Origin: CAVRJC01 sp964505725
GTDB taxonomy: Bacteria; Actinomycetota; Acidimicrobiia; IMCC26256; DASPTH01
Length of the DNA stretch: 18,087 nucleotides
Assembly (NCBI GenBank): GCA_964505725.1
Contig: CAZDJK010000070.1
Coordinates: forward strand, 1-18,087
Direction: 5' to 3'
Shown: piece by piece, positions 1 to 7,311 of the stretch
Layout: each line of letters begins with the position of its first letter
Numbering within the stretch: position 1 is the first letter of the stretch
Program-made: the position numbers and the translations under genes
The notes under the pieces: generated by a model
Databases searched by the model: none
The model's input: the letters and a program-made list of their open reading frames with translations, nothing else
Told to the model about the DNA's origin: nothing

Positions 1-1650
1 GTGCTGCCCGTGCTCGCCGGCTACGTCGTCGCGGCCGAGGAGCAGGGCGTCTCCCAGGACCAGCTCGGCGGGACGATCCAGAACGACATCCTCAAGGAGT
101 TCATGGTCCGCAACACCTATATCTACCCGCCCGAGCCGAGCCTGCGGATCGTGACCGACATCGTCGAGTACACGACGCGGCACATGCCGCGGTTCAACTC
201 GATCTCGATCTCCGGCTACCACATGCAGGAGGCGGGCGCGACGGCGGTGCAGGAGCTCGGCTTCACGTTGGCCGACGGAATCGAGTACGTGCGCGCTGCG
301 GCGGATCGAGGGCTCGCCATCGACGAGTTCGCTCCTCGGTTCTCGTTCTTCTTCGGCATCGGCATGAATCTGTTCATGGAGGTGGCCAAGCTTCGTGCCG
401 CGCGGCTCTTGTGGTCGCGGGCCATGAGGCAATTGGGCGCGACCAAGCCTTCGTCGCTCATGCTTCGCACGCACTGCCAGACGTCGGGCGTGTCGCTGAC
501 CGAGCACGACCCCTACAACAACATCGTCCGCACCACGATCGAGGCGCTGGCCGCGGTGCTCGGCGGCACGCAGAGCCTCCACACCAACTCCTTCGACGAG
601 GCGATCGCGCTGCCGAGCGAGTTCGCGGCACGCGTGGCGCGCAACACGCAGCTCGTGCTGGCCGAGGAGTCGGGGGTGACCCACGTGGTCGACCCGCTCG
701 GCGGCAGCTACTACGTCGAGTCGCTCACGGCCGCGCTCGCCGACGCCGCGTGGGAGCTGGTGGAGGAGGTCGAGTCGCTCGGCGGGATGACCCGGGCGGT
801 CGAGTCCGGGATGCCGAAGCTGCGGATCGAGGAGGCCGCGGCGCGCCACCAGGCGCGCGTCGACCGCGGCGAGGAAGTGATCGTGGGCGTCAACCGCTAC
901 CGGTTGGACGAGGAGCCGGCGATCGACGTGCGCGAGGTCGACAACACGAGCGTGCGGGAGCAGCAGCTCGCGCGCCTCGCCACCCTCCACGCCACCCGCG
1001 ACGAGGCCCGCTGCCAGGCCGCGCTCGCCGCCCTGCGAGAGGGCGCAGCCGGGAACGCCAACCTCCTCGCACTTTCGATCGAGGCGAGCCGCGCCCGGGC
1101 CACGGTGGGTGAGATCTCCGATGCGATGGAGAGCGTGTTCTCGCGCCACCGCGCGACCATCCGTAGCATCGCCGGCGTGTACGGCGCCGCCTACGAGGGA
1201 GACGAGGAATTCGAGCGGGTCCGCAGCGCGGTGAACGAGCTCGCGGAACACGAGGGTCGACGTCCCCGCCTGCTCGTGGTCAAGCTGGGCCAGGACGGGC
1301 ACGACCGCGGCGCCAAGGTGATCGCGACCGCCTTCGCCGATCTCGGCTTCGACGTCGACGTCGGCCCGCTCTTCCAGACCCCCGAGGAGGCCGCGCGCGA
1401 CGCGATCGAGAACGACGTGCACGTCGTCGGCGTGTCGAGTCAGGCCGCGGGGCACAAGACCCTCGTCCCGGAGCTCATCGCCCAGCTCCGCAAGCAGGGC
1501 GCCGACGACATCCTCGTCGTGGTGGGCGGCGTCATCCCCGCGCAGGACTACGACGAGCTGCGCGACGCAGGCGTGGCCGCGGTGTTCGGCCCGGGCACCA
1601 ACATCCCCCAGGCCGCGGCGCAGATCGTCGACCTGCTCGCGCGCCGCTGA
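1..1650 (+). CDS. mutB: Methylmalonyl-CoA mutase, large/catalytic chain (5'-truncated by window edge)
   Basis: Adenosylcobalamin-dependent isomerisation of (R)-methylmalonyl-CoA to succinyl-CoA in the cytoplasm. The visible 549 residues begin at the equivalent of residue 171 of Propionibacterium MutB, so the GTG at base 1 is internal and about 170 N-terminal residues, including the Tyr89 equivalent, lie outside. By numbering offset, R37 matches Arg207, which binds the substrate carboxylate and argues for methylmalonyl-CoA over isobutyryl-CoA. H74 in GYHMQEAG matches His244 and Q160 matches Gln330. The C-terminal cobalamin domain (about 420-549) has the DGHDRG motif, with K428, D432 and axial-ligand H434 matching Lys604, Asp608 and His610. 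One oddity is SGVSLTEHDPYNN, where the family usually has SGW; DPLGG likewise replaces DPWGG. TIM barrel and B12 domain are on one chain. meaB follows after 8 bp, so the two are probably co-transcribed. Methylmalonyl-CoA is the likely substrate, but a related acyl-CoA mutase is not excluded. Confidence 0.95.
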   Translation: MLPVLAGYVVAAEEQGVSQDQLGGTIQNDILKEFMVRNTYIYPPEPSLRIVTDIVEYTTRHMPRFNSISISGYHMQEAGATAVQELGFTLADGIEYVRAAADRGLAIDEFAPRFSFFFGIGMNLFMEVAKLRAARLLWSRAMRQLGATKPSSLMLRTHCQTSGVSLTEHDPYNNIVRTTIEALAAVLGGTQSLHTNSFDEAIALPSEFAARVARNTQLVLAEESGVTHVVDPLGGSYYVESLTAALADAAWELVEEVESLGGMTRAVESGMPKLRIEEAAARHQARVDRGEEVIVGVNRYRLDEEPAIDVREVDNTSVREQQLARLATLHATRDEARCQAALAALREGAAGNANLLALSIEASRARATVGEISDAMESVFSRHRATIRSIAGVYGAAYEGDEEFERVRSAVNELAEHEGRRPRLLVVKLGQDGHDRGAKVIATAFADLGFDVDVGPLFQTPEEAARDAIENDVHVVGVSSQAAGHKTLVPELIAQLRKQGADDILVVVGGVIPAQDYDELRDAGVAAVFGPGTNIPQAAAQIVDLLARR

Positions 1651-1658
1651 GCGCGCCG

Positions 1659-2636
1659 GTGAGGGAGCTCGCCCGCCAGCTCGTCGACGGCGACCGCCGG
1701 GCCTTGGCCCGCGCGATCACGCTCGTCGAGTCGACCAGGCCCGACCACCGCGACGACGCGGAGGCACTGCTCGCCGAGATCCTCCCGGAGACCGGGCGAT
1801 CGATCCGGGTCGGGATCTCGGGCGCACCGGGCGCCGGGAAATCGACGTTCATCGAGGCGTTCGGCATCCACGTGGTCGAGCAGGACCACCGGGTGGCGGT
1901 GCTGGCGGTCGACCCGTCGAGCAGCCGCAGCGGCGGCTCCATCCTCGGCGACAAGACCCGCATGGAACGCCTCACTCGGTCGCCCGACGCGTTCGTGCGC
2001 CCCTCACCGACGCGCGGGACGCTCGGCGGTGTCGCTCGCCGCACCCGGGAGGCCATCCTGCTCTGCGAGGCCGCGGGCTTCGACGTCGTGTTGGTCGAGA
2101 CGGTCGGCGTCGGGCAGTCGGAGGTCCAGGTGGCGGCGATGGTCGACTGCTTCCTGGTGCTGATCGCACCCGGAGCGGGCGACGAGCTGCAGGGGCTCAA
2201 GCGCGGGATCATGGAGCTGGCCGACATCGTGGTGGTGAACAAGGCCGACGGCGACCTCGCCGCGCCCGCCAAGACGACCGCCGCCGACTACGCCGCCGCG
2301 CTCCACCTGCTCCGACCGCGGACCCCGGGCTGGTCGCCCCCGGTGCTGCTGTGCTCGGCGCTCGAGGGGACCGGCATCGGCGAGGTCTGGGGGGCCATCT
2401 CCGGGTACGCGGCGCAGCTCGGCGACGAGATCGCCGAGCGCCGGGCCCGCCAGGCGCAGGAGTGGCTCTGGTCGGAGGTCACCGAGTCGCTGCTCGACGC
2501 CCTCCGAGCCGATGCCACGATCGCCCGCCGGGCCCGCCGGCTCGAAGCCGACGTCGCGTCCGGGACCGTGACCCCGTCGGCGGCCGCCCGCGAGCTGCTG
2601 CAGGCGTTCCTGGGGCCCGGCGCGGGCGGGAGCTGA
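1659..2636 (+). CDS. meaB: MeaB/ArgK-type G-protein chaperone of methylmalonyl-CoA mutase
   Basis: A SIMIBI-class GTPase that gates delivery of adenosylcobalamin to the mutase and helps remove damaged cofactor. The 325-residue protein, normal for the family, shows Walker A GAPGAGKST (55-63), the family-typical DPSS stretch from residue 85 followed by SGGSILGDKTRM, the switch motif ETVGVGQSE from 147, and the guanine-specificity motif NKAD (194-197). The C-terminal helical arm (about 260-320) is the usual dimerisation region. The GTG start lies 8 bp after the mutase stop, with no strong Shine-Dalgarno sequence, which suggests translational coupling. The position directly behind mutB is the family's classic context. 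No motif is missing. Confidence 0.96.
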   Translation: MRELARQLVDGDRRALARAITLVESTRPDHRDDAEALLAEILPETGRSIRVGISGAPGAGKSTFIEAFGIHVVEQDHRVAVLAVDPSSSRSGGSILGDKTRMERLTRSPDAFVRPSPTRGTLGGVARRTREAILLCEAAGFDVVLVETVGVGQSEVQVAAMVDCFLVLIAPGAGDELQGLKRGIMELADIVVVNKADGDLAAPAKTTAADYAAALHLLRPRTPGWSPPVLLCSALEGTGIGEVWGAISGYAAQLGDEIAERRARQAQEWLWSEVTESLLDALRADATIARRARRLEADVASGTVTPSAAARELLQAFLGPGAGGS

Positions 2637-2684
2637 CCCAACCCGCGCTCAGGCTCCGCTGGATCCAATCCGACAAATTGCCTC

Positions 2685-4913
2685 GTGAGCCACGCGGAGA
2701 TGCTCGGCCTGGCCGCGGTGCTCGCGGCCGTGGTCACGTTCGCGCTCGCAGCGATGCGCGTCGTGGGTCGGCGGGCGTCCGCCACCGTCGAGCGCGTGCG
2801 CGACCTGCTCGACCGCAACGAGGCGCGCTTCCAGGCGATGGTCCGCGACTCGAGCGACATCATGGCCATCGTCGGCGCCGGCGGCGAGCTCGTGTACGCG
2901 AGCCCGGCGACCGAGCACATCCTCGGCCTCGACACCGAGGCACTCGTCGGCACCAGCATCTTCGACCTCGTCCACCCCGACGACCGCGTCCGCGCCGCGG
3001 GCGCGTTCGACGCCACCCGGACCGGCCGCCGGAGCGACCGGGTCGAGTTCCGCCTGCGTCACGCCGACGGCGGGTGGCGGGTGATGGAAGCGATGGCGAC
3101 GAACCTGCTCGACGACCCGTCGGTGAGCGGGCTCGTCATCAGCGCACGCGACCTCACCGATCGCCGCCGCGCGGAGGCGGAGCTGCGCGAGGCGCAGGAG
3201 CGGTTCCGCAGCGCGTTCGAGCACGCGCCCATCGGCATGGCGCTGATGGCGGTCGACGGCCGCTTCGTACGGGTCAACCGCGCGCTCGTCGAGATCCTCG
3301 GTCGCCCGGGACCGGAGCTCGTCGGCGCGCGGGTCGTCGACCTCATCCACCCCGACGACCTCCCTCGGCTCCGCGCGTCGATCCGGAGCCTGCTCGCGAA
3401 CGAAGTGGCGAGCGCGCAGCTCGAGCAGCGCTACGTGCACCACGACGGACACCCGGTGTGGATCGCGGTGAGCGTGTCACTCGTGCGCGACCTCCAGGGC
3501 AGCGCGCTGTACTTCGTCTGCCAGATGGAGGACGTCACCGAACGGCGGGCGAGCGGCGAGGCGCTCGCGCACCAGGCGATCCACGACCCGCTCACCGGGC
3601 TTCCCAACCGGCTCCAGTTCGTGGAACGGCTCGAACGCGAGCTGGCGCGCGCGGCGGTCAACCACGAGCGGATCGCGGTGCTGTTCCTCGACCTCGACCA
3701 CTTCAAGGTCGTGAACGACAGCCTCGGCCACTCCGCCGGCGACCGTCTGCTCGTCGCGGTCGCCGACCGGCTCAACGCGTCGGTCCGCCCCGACGACATC
3801 GTGGCCCGGTTCGGCGGCGACGAGTTCACGGTGATCTGCACCAACGTGCGGAGCGAGGAGATGGCCGAGCTGGTCGGCGAGCGCCTGATCGCGACGTTGT
3901 CCACGCCGGTGGCGCTGGTCGAGGGCGAGGTGTTCGTGACCGCGAGCGTCGGCATCGCGCTCTCGAGCGGCGACAACGACACCTCGGAGATGCTCCTCCG
4001 CAACGCCGATGCCGCGATGTACCGCGCCAAGGAGCTCGGCCGACGGCGCTGCGAGCTCTTCGACGCACGCACGCGCCACCACGCGGTCGACAGCCTGCGT
4101 ACCGGCAACGCGCTGCACGGCGCGATCGAGCGGGGCGAGATGCGCGTCTACTACCAGCCGGTCGTGCGCCTCTCCGACGGCGGTCTCCACGGCTTCGAGG
4201 CGCTCGTGCGCTGGGAGCACCCGCGGCGCGGTCTCGTGCCGCCGGCGGAGTTCATCCCGGTCGCGGAGGAGACGGGGTTGATCGTGCCGCTCGGCACGTG
4301 GGTGCTGCGCGAGGCGTGCACGCAGCTCGCGCGCTGGCACGACACGGCCCGGGGCGGAGAGCACCTGACGATGAGCGTCAACCTGTCGCCCCGCCAGCTC
4401 GCCGAGCCGGGGCTCCCGGGCGAGTTCGCGAGCGTCCTGCACGAGACTGCGGTACGGGCCGACTCCGTATGGCTCGAGATCACCGAGACCACGCTGATGC
4501 GGGATCCCGCGTCAGCAGTCGACGTGTTGGATGCGCTGCGCGTGCTCGGCCTCCACCTCGCGGTCGACGACTTCGGCTCGGGGTACTCGTCGCTGGCGTA
4601 CCTCGAGCGGCTGCCGGTCGAGGCGCTGAAGATCGATCGCGCGTTCGTGGAGGGCATCGGCCAGCGCGAGGACCGCGGCGCGATCGCCACTGCCATCGTC
4701 AGCCTCGCCCGCGCCCTCCGGCTGCGCACGGTCGCCGAAGGGATCGAGACCGCGGACCAGCTCGGCGGCCTGCAGGCGCTCGGGTGCGAGCTGGGCCAGG
4801 GCTACCTGTTCGGCGCGGCCCGGCCCGCCGAGTCGTTCGGCGGCGACCCGGCCGCCACGGTGCCGCCGTGGGGCCGCTTCGGCGGCGAGCCGGTGGTTTT
4901 GTACGTTTCTTGA
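2685..4913 (+). CDS. Membrane-anchored PAS-PAS-GGDEF-EAL cyclic-di-GMP cyclase/phosphodiesterase
   Basis: A sensor that probably makes and/or degrades cyclic-di-GMP. One hydrophobic N-terminal helix (about residues 6-24) anchors it. Two PAS domains follow (about 43-160 and 170-290), each ending in the usual DLTDRR or DVTERR linker. The GGDEF domain carries GGDEF at 377-381 and the product-inhibition RxxD site at R368-D371, exactly five residues upstream. The EAL domain has EALVRWEHP from residue 505, SVNLSPRQL, LEITET, DDFGSGYSSL, LKIDRAFV, VAEGIET and GQGY, so all metal and catalytic residues appear present. Neither output domain is visibly degenerate, so net activity cannot be read from sequence. 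I chose the GTG start because it keeps the whole anchor; an in-frame ATG at 2700 is an alternative. There is no clear Shine-Dalgarno sequence, but CAAATT at 2674-2679 could be a -10 element. The ligand of the PAS domains is unknown. Confidence 0.95.
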   Translation: MSHAEMLGLAAVLAAVVTFALAAMRVVGRRASATVERVRDLLDRNEARFQAMVRDSSDIMAIVGAGGELVYASPATEHILGLDTEALVGTSIFDLVHPDDRVRAAGAFDATRTGRRSDRVEFRLRHADGGWRVMEAMATNLLDDPSVSGLVISARDLTDRRRAEAELREAQERFRSAFEHAPIGMALMAVDGRFVRVNRALVEILGRPGPELVGARVVDLIHPDDLPRLRASIRSLLANEVASAQLEQRYVHHDGHPVWIAVSVSLVRDLQGSALYFVCQMEDVTERRASGEALAHQAIHDPLTGLPNRLQFVERLERELARAAVNHERIAVLFLDLDHFKVVNDSLGHSAGDRLLVAVADRLNASVRPDDIVARFGGDEFTVICTNVRSEEMAELVGERLIATLSTPVALVEGEVFVTASVGIALSSGDNDTSEMLLRNADAAMYRAKELGRRRCELFDARTRHHAVDSLRTGNALHGAIERGEMRVYYQPVVRLSDGGLHGFEALVRWEHPRRGLVPPAEFIPVAEETGLIVPLGTWVLREACTQLARWHDTARGGEHLTMSVNLSPRQLAEPGLPGEFASVLHETAVRADSVWLEITETTLMRDPASAVDVLDALRVLGLHLAVDDFGSGYSSLAYLERLPVEALKIDRAFVEGIGQREDRGAIATAIVSLARALRLRTVAEGIETADQLGGLQALGCELGQGYLFGAARPAESFGGDPAATVPPWGRFGGEPVVLYVS

Positions 4914-4938
4914 CATTTCTTCCGATTTCTGGCATCCT
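4910..4938 (+). promoter_or_regulatory. Sigma-70-type promoter upstream of the 5030 gene
   Basis: TTGACA at 4910-4915 is a perfect -35 hexamer overlapping the stop codon of the GGDEF-EAL gene. After a 17-bp spacer comes CATCCT (4933-4938), a passable -10. The element sits in the only AT-rich patch nearby and is followed by a leader of about 85 nt. TTTCT recurs at 4906, 4916 and 4926 across the -35 and spacer. Confidence 0.6.
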
Positions 4939-5013
4939 CCCGGGGCGCCACCGAGCGTCCACTTCCCCGCCCGTTCGACGCCCGATCCCGGGCGCCACGA
5001 GTACGTGGAACAC

Positions 5014-5025
5014 GAGGAAGAGGAG
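5014..5025 (+). promoter_or_regulatory. Purine-rich ribosome binding site for the 5030 gene
   Basis: GAGGAAGAGGAG ends four bases before the ATG at 5030, and its AGGAAG core lies at good spacing. This fixes the start of the conserved hypothetical gene inside a much longer open frame that runs back through the preceding gene. Confidence 0.7.
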
Positions 5026-5029
5026 AGCG

Positions 5030-5635
5030 ATGGCCGCGACGCTCACGATCCGCCCCTGGCCCGATCCCGTCATCGACACCCTCGGTTGGGATCCCCGCTC
5101 CCGCTACGTCGAGACGTTCTGGCTCCCGACCCTCGGGCCCACCGCGGTGCTCCTGCTGCGCCACCTCGCGGACCGCTTCGACCGCGACCCCGCGGGCGTA
5201 CAGCTCACCGTCGCCGACACTGCGCACGCGCTGGGCGTCGGCCAGCGCGACGGGCAGAGCTCGCCGATCATGCGCACACTCCGGCGGTTGTCGCAGTTCG
5301 ACCTCGCGTGCGAGGACCCGCACTCCGACACCGTCGCGGTGAGGCGCAACCTCCCGCCCGTGAACGCGCGGCACGTTCGCCGGCTGCCTTCGGAGCTGCA
5401 GCGCGCACACGCGGACTGGGTCGAGCGCCAGCTGTCGGAGCCGCCGCTCGACCAGGCCCGTCGCCACAGCCGCCGGGTGGCCTTCACGCTGTTCGAGCAG
5501 GGCGACGATCCCGACCACGTCGAACGCGTGCTCGGCACCATGGGCTTCCATCCCGCGCTGTGCCACGAGAGCACACGCTGGGCGTACGAACGTCATCGCG
5601 ACGCGCTCCAGCACGTCGGCGAGCTCGCAACCTGA
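5030..5635 (+). CDS. Conserved actinobacterial protein of unknown function, winged-helix-like
   Basis: A 201-residue soluble protein with no recognised catalytic motif. I recall similar actinobacterial proteins sharing the opening pattern DPVIDTLGWDPRSRYVETFW followed by LPTLGPTA, but I know no assigned function. The central part reads like a winged helix: helix LLLRHLADRF (about 44-53), helix LTVADTAHALGV, a probable recognition helix SPIMRTLRRLSQFDL, then a beta wing around DTVAVRRNLPPV. The C-terminal third is Arg/His-rich and helical (ERVLGTMGFHPALCHESTRW). It has its own promoter and a strong ribosome binding site, so it is expressed independently of its neighbours, and a hairpin region follows. 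A DNA-binding role is inferred from fold appearance only. The start is well supported by the ribosome binding site and by the start of conservation. Confidence 0.8.
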   Translation: MAATLTIRPWPDPVIDTLGWDPRSRYVETFWLPTLGPTAVLLLRHLADRFDRDPAGVQLTVADTAHALGVGQRDGQSSPIMRTLRRLSQFDLACEDPHSDTVAVRRNLPPVNARHVRRLPSELQRAHADWVERQLSEPPLDQARRHSRRVAFTLFEQGDDPDHVERVLGTMGFHPALCHESTRWAYERHRDALQHVGELAT

Positions 5636-5639
5636 GGCC

Positions 5640-5676
5640 GCGCCCGCGAGGCGCGGCGGCGCCCGCGAGGCGCGGC
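5640..5676 (+). repeat. Tandem direct repeat, 18-nt unit at 19-nt period
   Basis: GCGCCCGCGAGGCGCGGC occurs at 5640-5657 and again, identical, at 5659-5676. A degenerate third copy may start near 5678. Each unit can fold into a small GCGCC/GGCGC hairpin with a 5-nt loop. The array begins just after the stop codon at 5633-5635. Confidence 0.75.
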
Positions 5677-5688
5677 AGCGTCCGCGAC

Positions 5689-5709
5689 CGGCCGAACCGG
5701 GTTCGGCCG
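5689..5709 (+). terminator. Hairpin with 9-bp perfect stem, candidate terminator
   Basis: CGGCCGAAC (5689-5697) pairs perfectly with GTTCGGCCG (5701-5709) around a 3-nt loop. It lies 53 nt after the stop of the winged-helix-like gene. No U-tract follows, which is common for GC-rich actinobacterial hairpins, so the terminator function is inferred. Confidence 0.55.
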
Positions 5710-5713
5710 CGGG

Positions 5714-5752
5714 CGGGCGGCGCGCTCCATCCCCCCGGGAGCGCGCCGCCCG
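5714..5752 (+). terminator. Hairpin with 15-bp perfect stem, candidate terminator
   Basis: CGGGCGGCGCGCTCC (5714-5728) pairs perfectly with 5738-5752 around a 9-nt loop. This is the strongest inverted repeat in the window and sits between two same-strand transcription units, ending 68 nt before the sirtuin start. The stem is almost all G-C and no T-run follows. Termination is likely, but a regulatory or protein-binding role is possible. Confidence 0.6.
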
Positions 5753-5807
5753 TCGATTCGTCGCGGGTGGCGCCGTGCGACACGGGAGCGCCCGACGCGA
5801 CGCGCCG

Positions 5808-5813
5808 TAGCCT
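5808..5813 (+). promoter_or_regulatory. -10 element (TAGCCT) for a leaderless sirtuin transcript
   Basis: TAGCCT fits the TANNNT -10 pattern and ends seven bases before the GTG at 5821, the spacing at which transcription would start on the initiation codon. No Shine-Dalgarno sequence is visible upstream of this GTG, which fits leaderless initiation. Confidence 0.45.
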
Positions 5814-5820
5814 TGCGGGC

Positions 5821-6588
5821 GTGCCGGACATCGACGTCATCGCCGGATGGATCAGGGACGCCCGCCGGGTGGTCGTGCTGACCGGCGCCGGGATCTCCAC
5901 CGAATCCGGGATCCCCGACTTTCGTGGCCCCAACGGCGTGTGGACCAAGGACCCGTCGGCCGAACGGCGGGCGACGCTCCAGCACTACGTGGCCAGCGCC
6001 GACGCGCGCCGGGCGTCGTGGCGGGGCCGCATCGACAGCGGGATGTTCCAGGCCGACCCGAACGCAGGACACCGGGCGTTGGCCGCACTCGAGTCGCGTG
6101 CGGCGCTGCACACGCTCGTCACCCAGAACGTCGACGGGCTGCACCAACGGGCCGGATCGTCGCCCGGGATCATCATCGAGATCCACGGCAACGTGCACGA
6201 GGCGAAGTGCCTCGACTGCGGGTGGCGCGGTCCGATGCAGGAGACCCTGGAGCGGGTCCGAGCGGGCGACGACGATCCCCGCTGCCTCGGGTGCGGCGGG
6301 ATCCTCAAGTCCGCCGCCATCTCGTTCGGGGAGAACCTCGTCGCCGCGGATCTGGCCCGGGCGCAGGACGCGGCGTCCGGTGCCGACCTGTTCCTCGCAG
6401 TGGGCACGTCACTCGGCGTGTACCCGGCCGCGGCGTTGCCCGAGCTCGCGCTGCGCAACGGCGCGCGTCTGGTGATCCTGAACGCCGAGCCGACCCCGTA
6501 CGACACCGCCGCCGACGCGGTCGTGCGCGAGCAGCTCGGCATGGTGCTCCCGGCCCTGGTCAGCGCGGTGGCGCGCACCGCTTCGTGA
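5821..6588 (+). CDS. Sir2-family NAD-dependent protein deacylase (sirtuin)
   Basis: Removes acyl groups from protein lysines, consuming NAD+ and yielding nicotinamide and O-acyl-ADP-ribose; cytoplasmic. The 255-residue protein has the Rossmann signature GAGIS (22-26) continuing into ESGIPDFRG, the NAD-pocket motif TQNVDGLH, the catalytic histidine H122 in EIHGNVHEAKC, and a complete zinc ribbon with C130, C133, C155 and C158. GTSLGVYPAA and the late NAE motif close the NAD site. Where many bacterial sirtuins have RPxVVxFGE, this one has KSAAISFGENL. The GTG start has a candidate leaderless -10 before it. Its stop overlaps the next gene in GTGA, so the two are translationally coupled. Acyl preference (acetyl, propionyl or longer) cannot be read from sequence. 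Confidence 0.93.
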   Translation: MPDIDVIAGWIRDARRVVVLTGAGISTESGIPDFRGPNGVWTKDPSAERRATLQHYVASADARRASWRGRIDSGMFQADPNAGHRALAALESRAALHTLVTQNVDGLHQRAGSSPGIIIEIHGNVHEAKCLDCGWRGPMQETLERVRAGDDDPRCLGCGGILKSAAISFGENLVAADLARAQDAASGADLFLAVGTSLGVYPAAALPELALRNGARLVILNAEPTPYDTAADAVVREQLGMVLPALVSAVARTAS

Positions 6589-7223
6589 ACTTCATCGGGC
6601 ACATCGCGGTCGGACGGATCGTGCGCGGCGGGAGCGAGACCGCGGTGCTCGTGGGCGCCGCGCTCCCCGACCTCGCGTCGATGGCGCGCCTGCATCTCGG
6701 CGCCGTGGACGGCCCGCTCGGACACGGCGTCGGCCTGCACCACGCGGCCGACGCGGTGTTCCACCAGCAGGACTGGTTCGTCGACACCTCCCGCGGCATG
6801 CGCGACGACCTCACCCGCGCCGGGCTGCCGCGCGGCGCCGCCCTCGCGTGTGCGCACGTCGGCGTCGAGCTGCTCCTCGACGGTGAGCTCGTGCGGGATC
6901 GGGGCACGGCAGGCGCCGTCGCCCGCGTGTTCGCCGACATCCGCCGGCCGGCCGCCGGGGTCATCGCGGCCGCGCCCCCCGAGGCGTCGGCACGCTGGCG
7001 CGCCCACCTCATCGCGGTCGGCGAGCGGCTCGACCCCCGCTGGTACGCCGACCCCGTGTTCGTCGCCGAGCGGCTCGAGCGCATCACCGCGCAGCGGCCC
7101 CGCCTCGCCTTCGCCCCCCACCTCGTGCCGACGCTGGCGGAGCATCTGGCACGCGCGCAGCCGCAGATCGCCGACTCGGCGGCCGACGTCCTCCGCTCGG
7201 TCGTCGCGCGAGTCGCCGGCTGA
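6585..7223 (+). CDS. AcpH/DUF479-like protein (possible acyl-carrier-protein phosphodiesterase relative)
   Basis: A 212-residue protein that starts MNFIGHIAVGRIV, like the MNFLAHL opening of acyl-carrier-protein phosphodiesterases, which hydrolyse 4'-phosphopantetheine from holo-ACP. It keeps a GxxLHHxxDxxFH pattern (residues 48-60: H52, H53, D56, H60) that parallels the family's GIxLHRxIDxFTDxHP metal site, and a second histidine/acidic cluster H91, E95, D99 in AHVGVELLLDG. Enough residues differ (A55 for Ile, FH for FTD) that true ACP hydrolase activity is uncertain; it may be another HD-fold-like metal hydrolase. The GTG start overlaps the sirtuin stop by four bases. It has no signal peptide or membrane span. 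Confidence 0.7.
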   Translation: MNFIGHIAVGRIVRGGSETAVLVGAALPDLASMARLHLGAVDGPLGHGVGLHHAADAVFHQQDWFVDTSRGMRDDLTRAGLPRGAALACAHVGVELLLDGELVRDRGTAGAVARVFADIRRPAAGVIAAAPPEASARWRAHLIAVGERLDPRWYADPVFVAERLERITAQRPRLAFAPHLVPTLAEHLARAQPQIADSAADVLRSVVARVAG

Positions 7224-7261
7224 ACAGCGCGCGGCGCGAGCGGCACCTGGGAATACCCGAC

Positions 7262-7282
7262 CGGTGAAGTAGCATTTCACCG
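7262..7282 (+). promoter_or_regulatory. Dyad-symmetric operator-like site before the rhodanese-MoeB gene
   Basis: CGGTGAA (7262-7268) and TTCACCG (7276-7282) form a perfect 7-bp inverted repeat around a 7-nt centre. TAGCAT at 7270-7275 fits a TANNNT -10 element and lies inside the dyad, so a dimeric repressor bound here would block transcription. No convincing -35 is seen. Confidence 0.35.
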
Positions 7283-7311
7283 AGGTACACGCGATATCCG
7301 AGGTTCCGACC

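Noticed and set aside
1..3. GTG at the first base as a true start of the mutase
   Set aside because: Alignment offset puts it at about residue 171 of the family, inside the TIM barrel. The gene simply begins before the window.
3431..4442. Overlapping minus-strand open frames within the GGDEF-EAL gene
   Set aside because: They show no conserved motif, no ribosome binding site and typical antisense-shadow composition.
2351..5029. Very long open frame on the plus strand running through the meaB end and the whole GGDEF-EAL gene into the 5030 gene
   Set aside because: Only the last 201 codons are protein-like and have a ribosome binding site. The earlier part is an Arg/Pro/Gly-rich out-of-frame reading of well-identified genes in GC-rich DNA.
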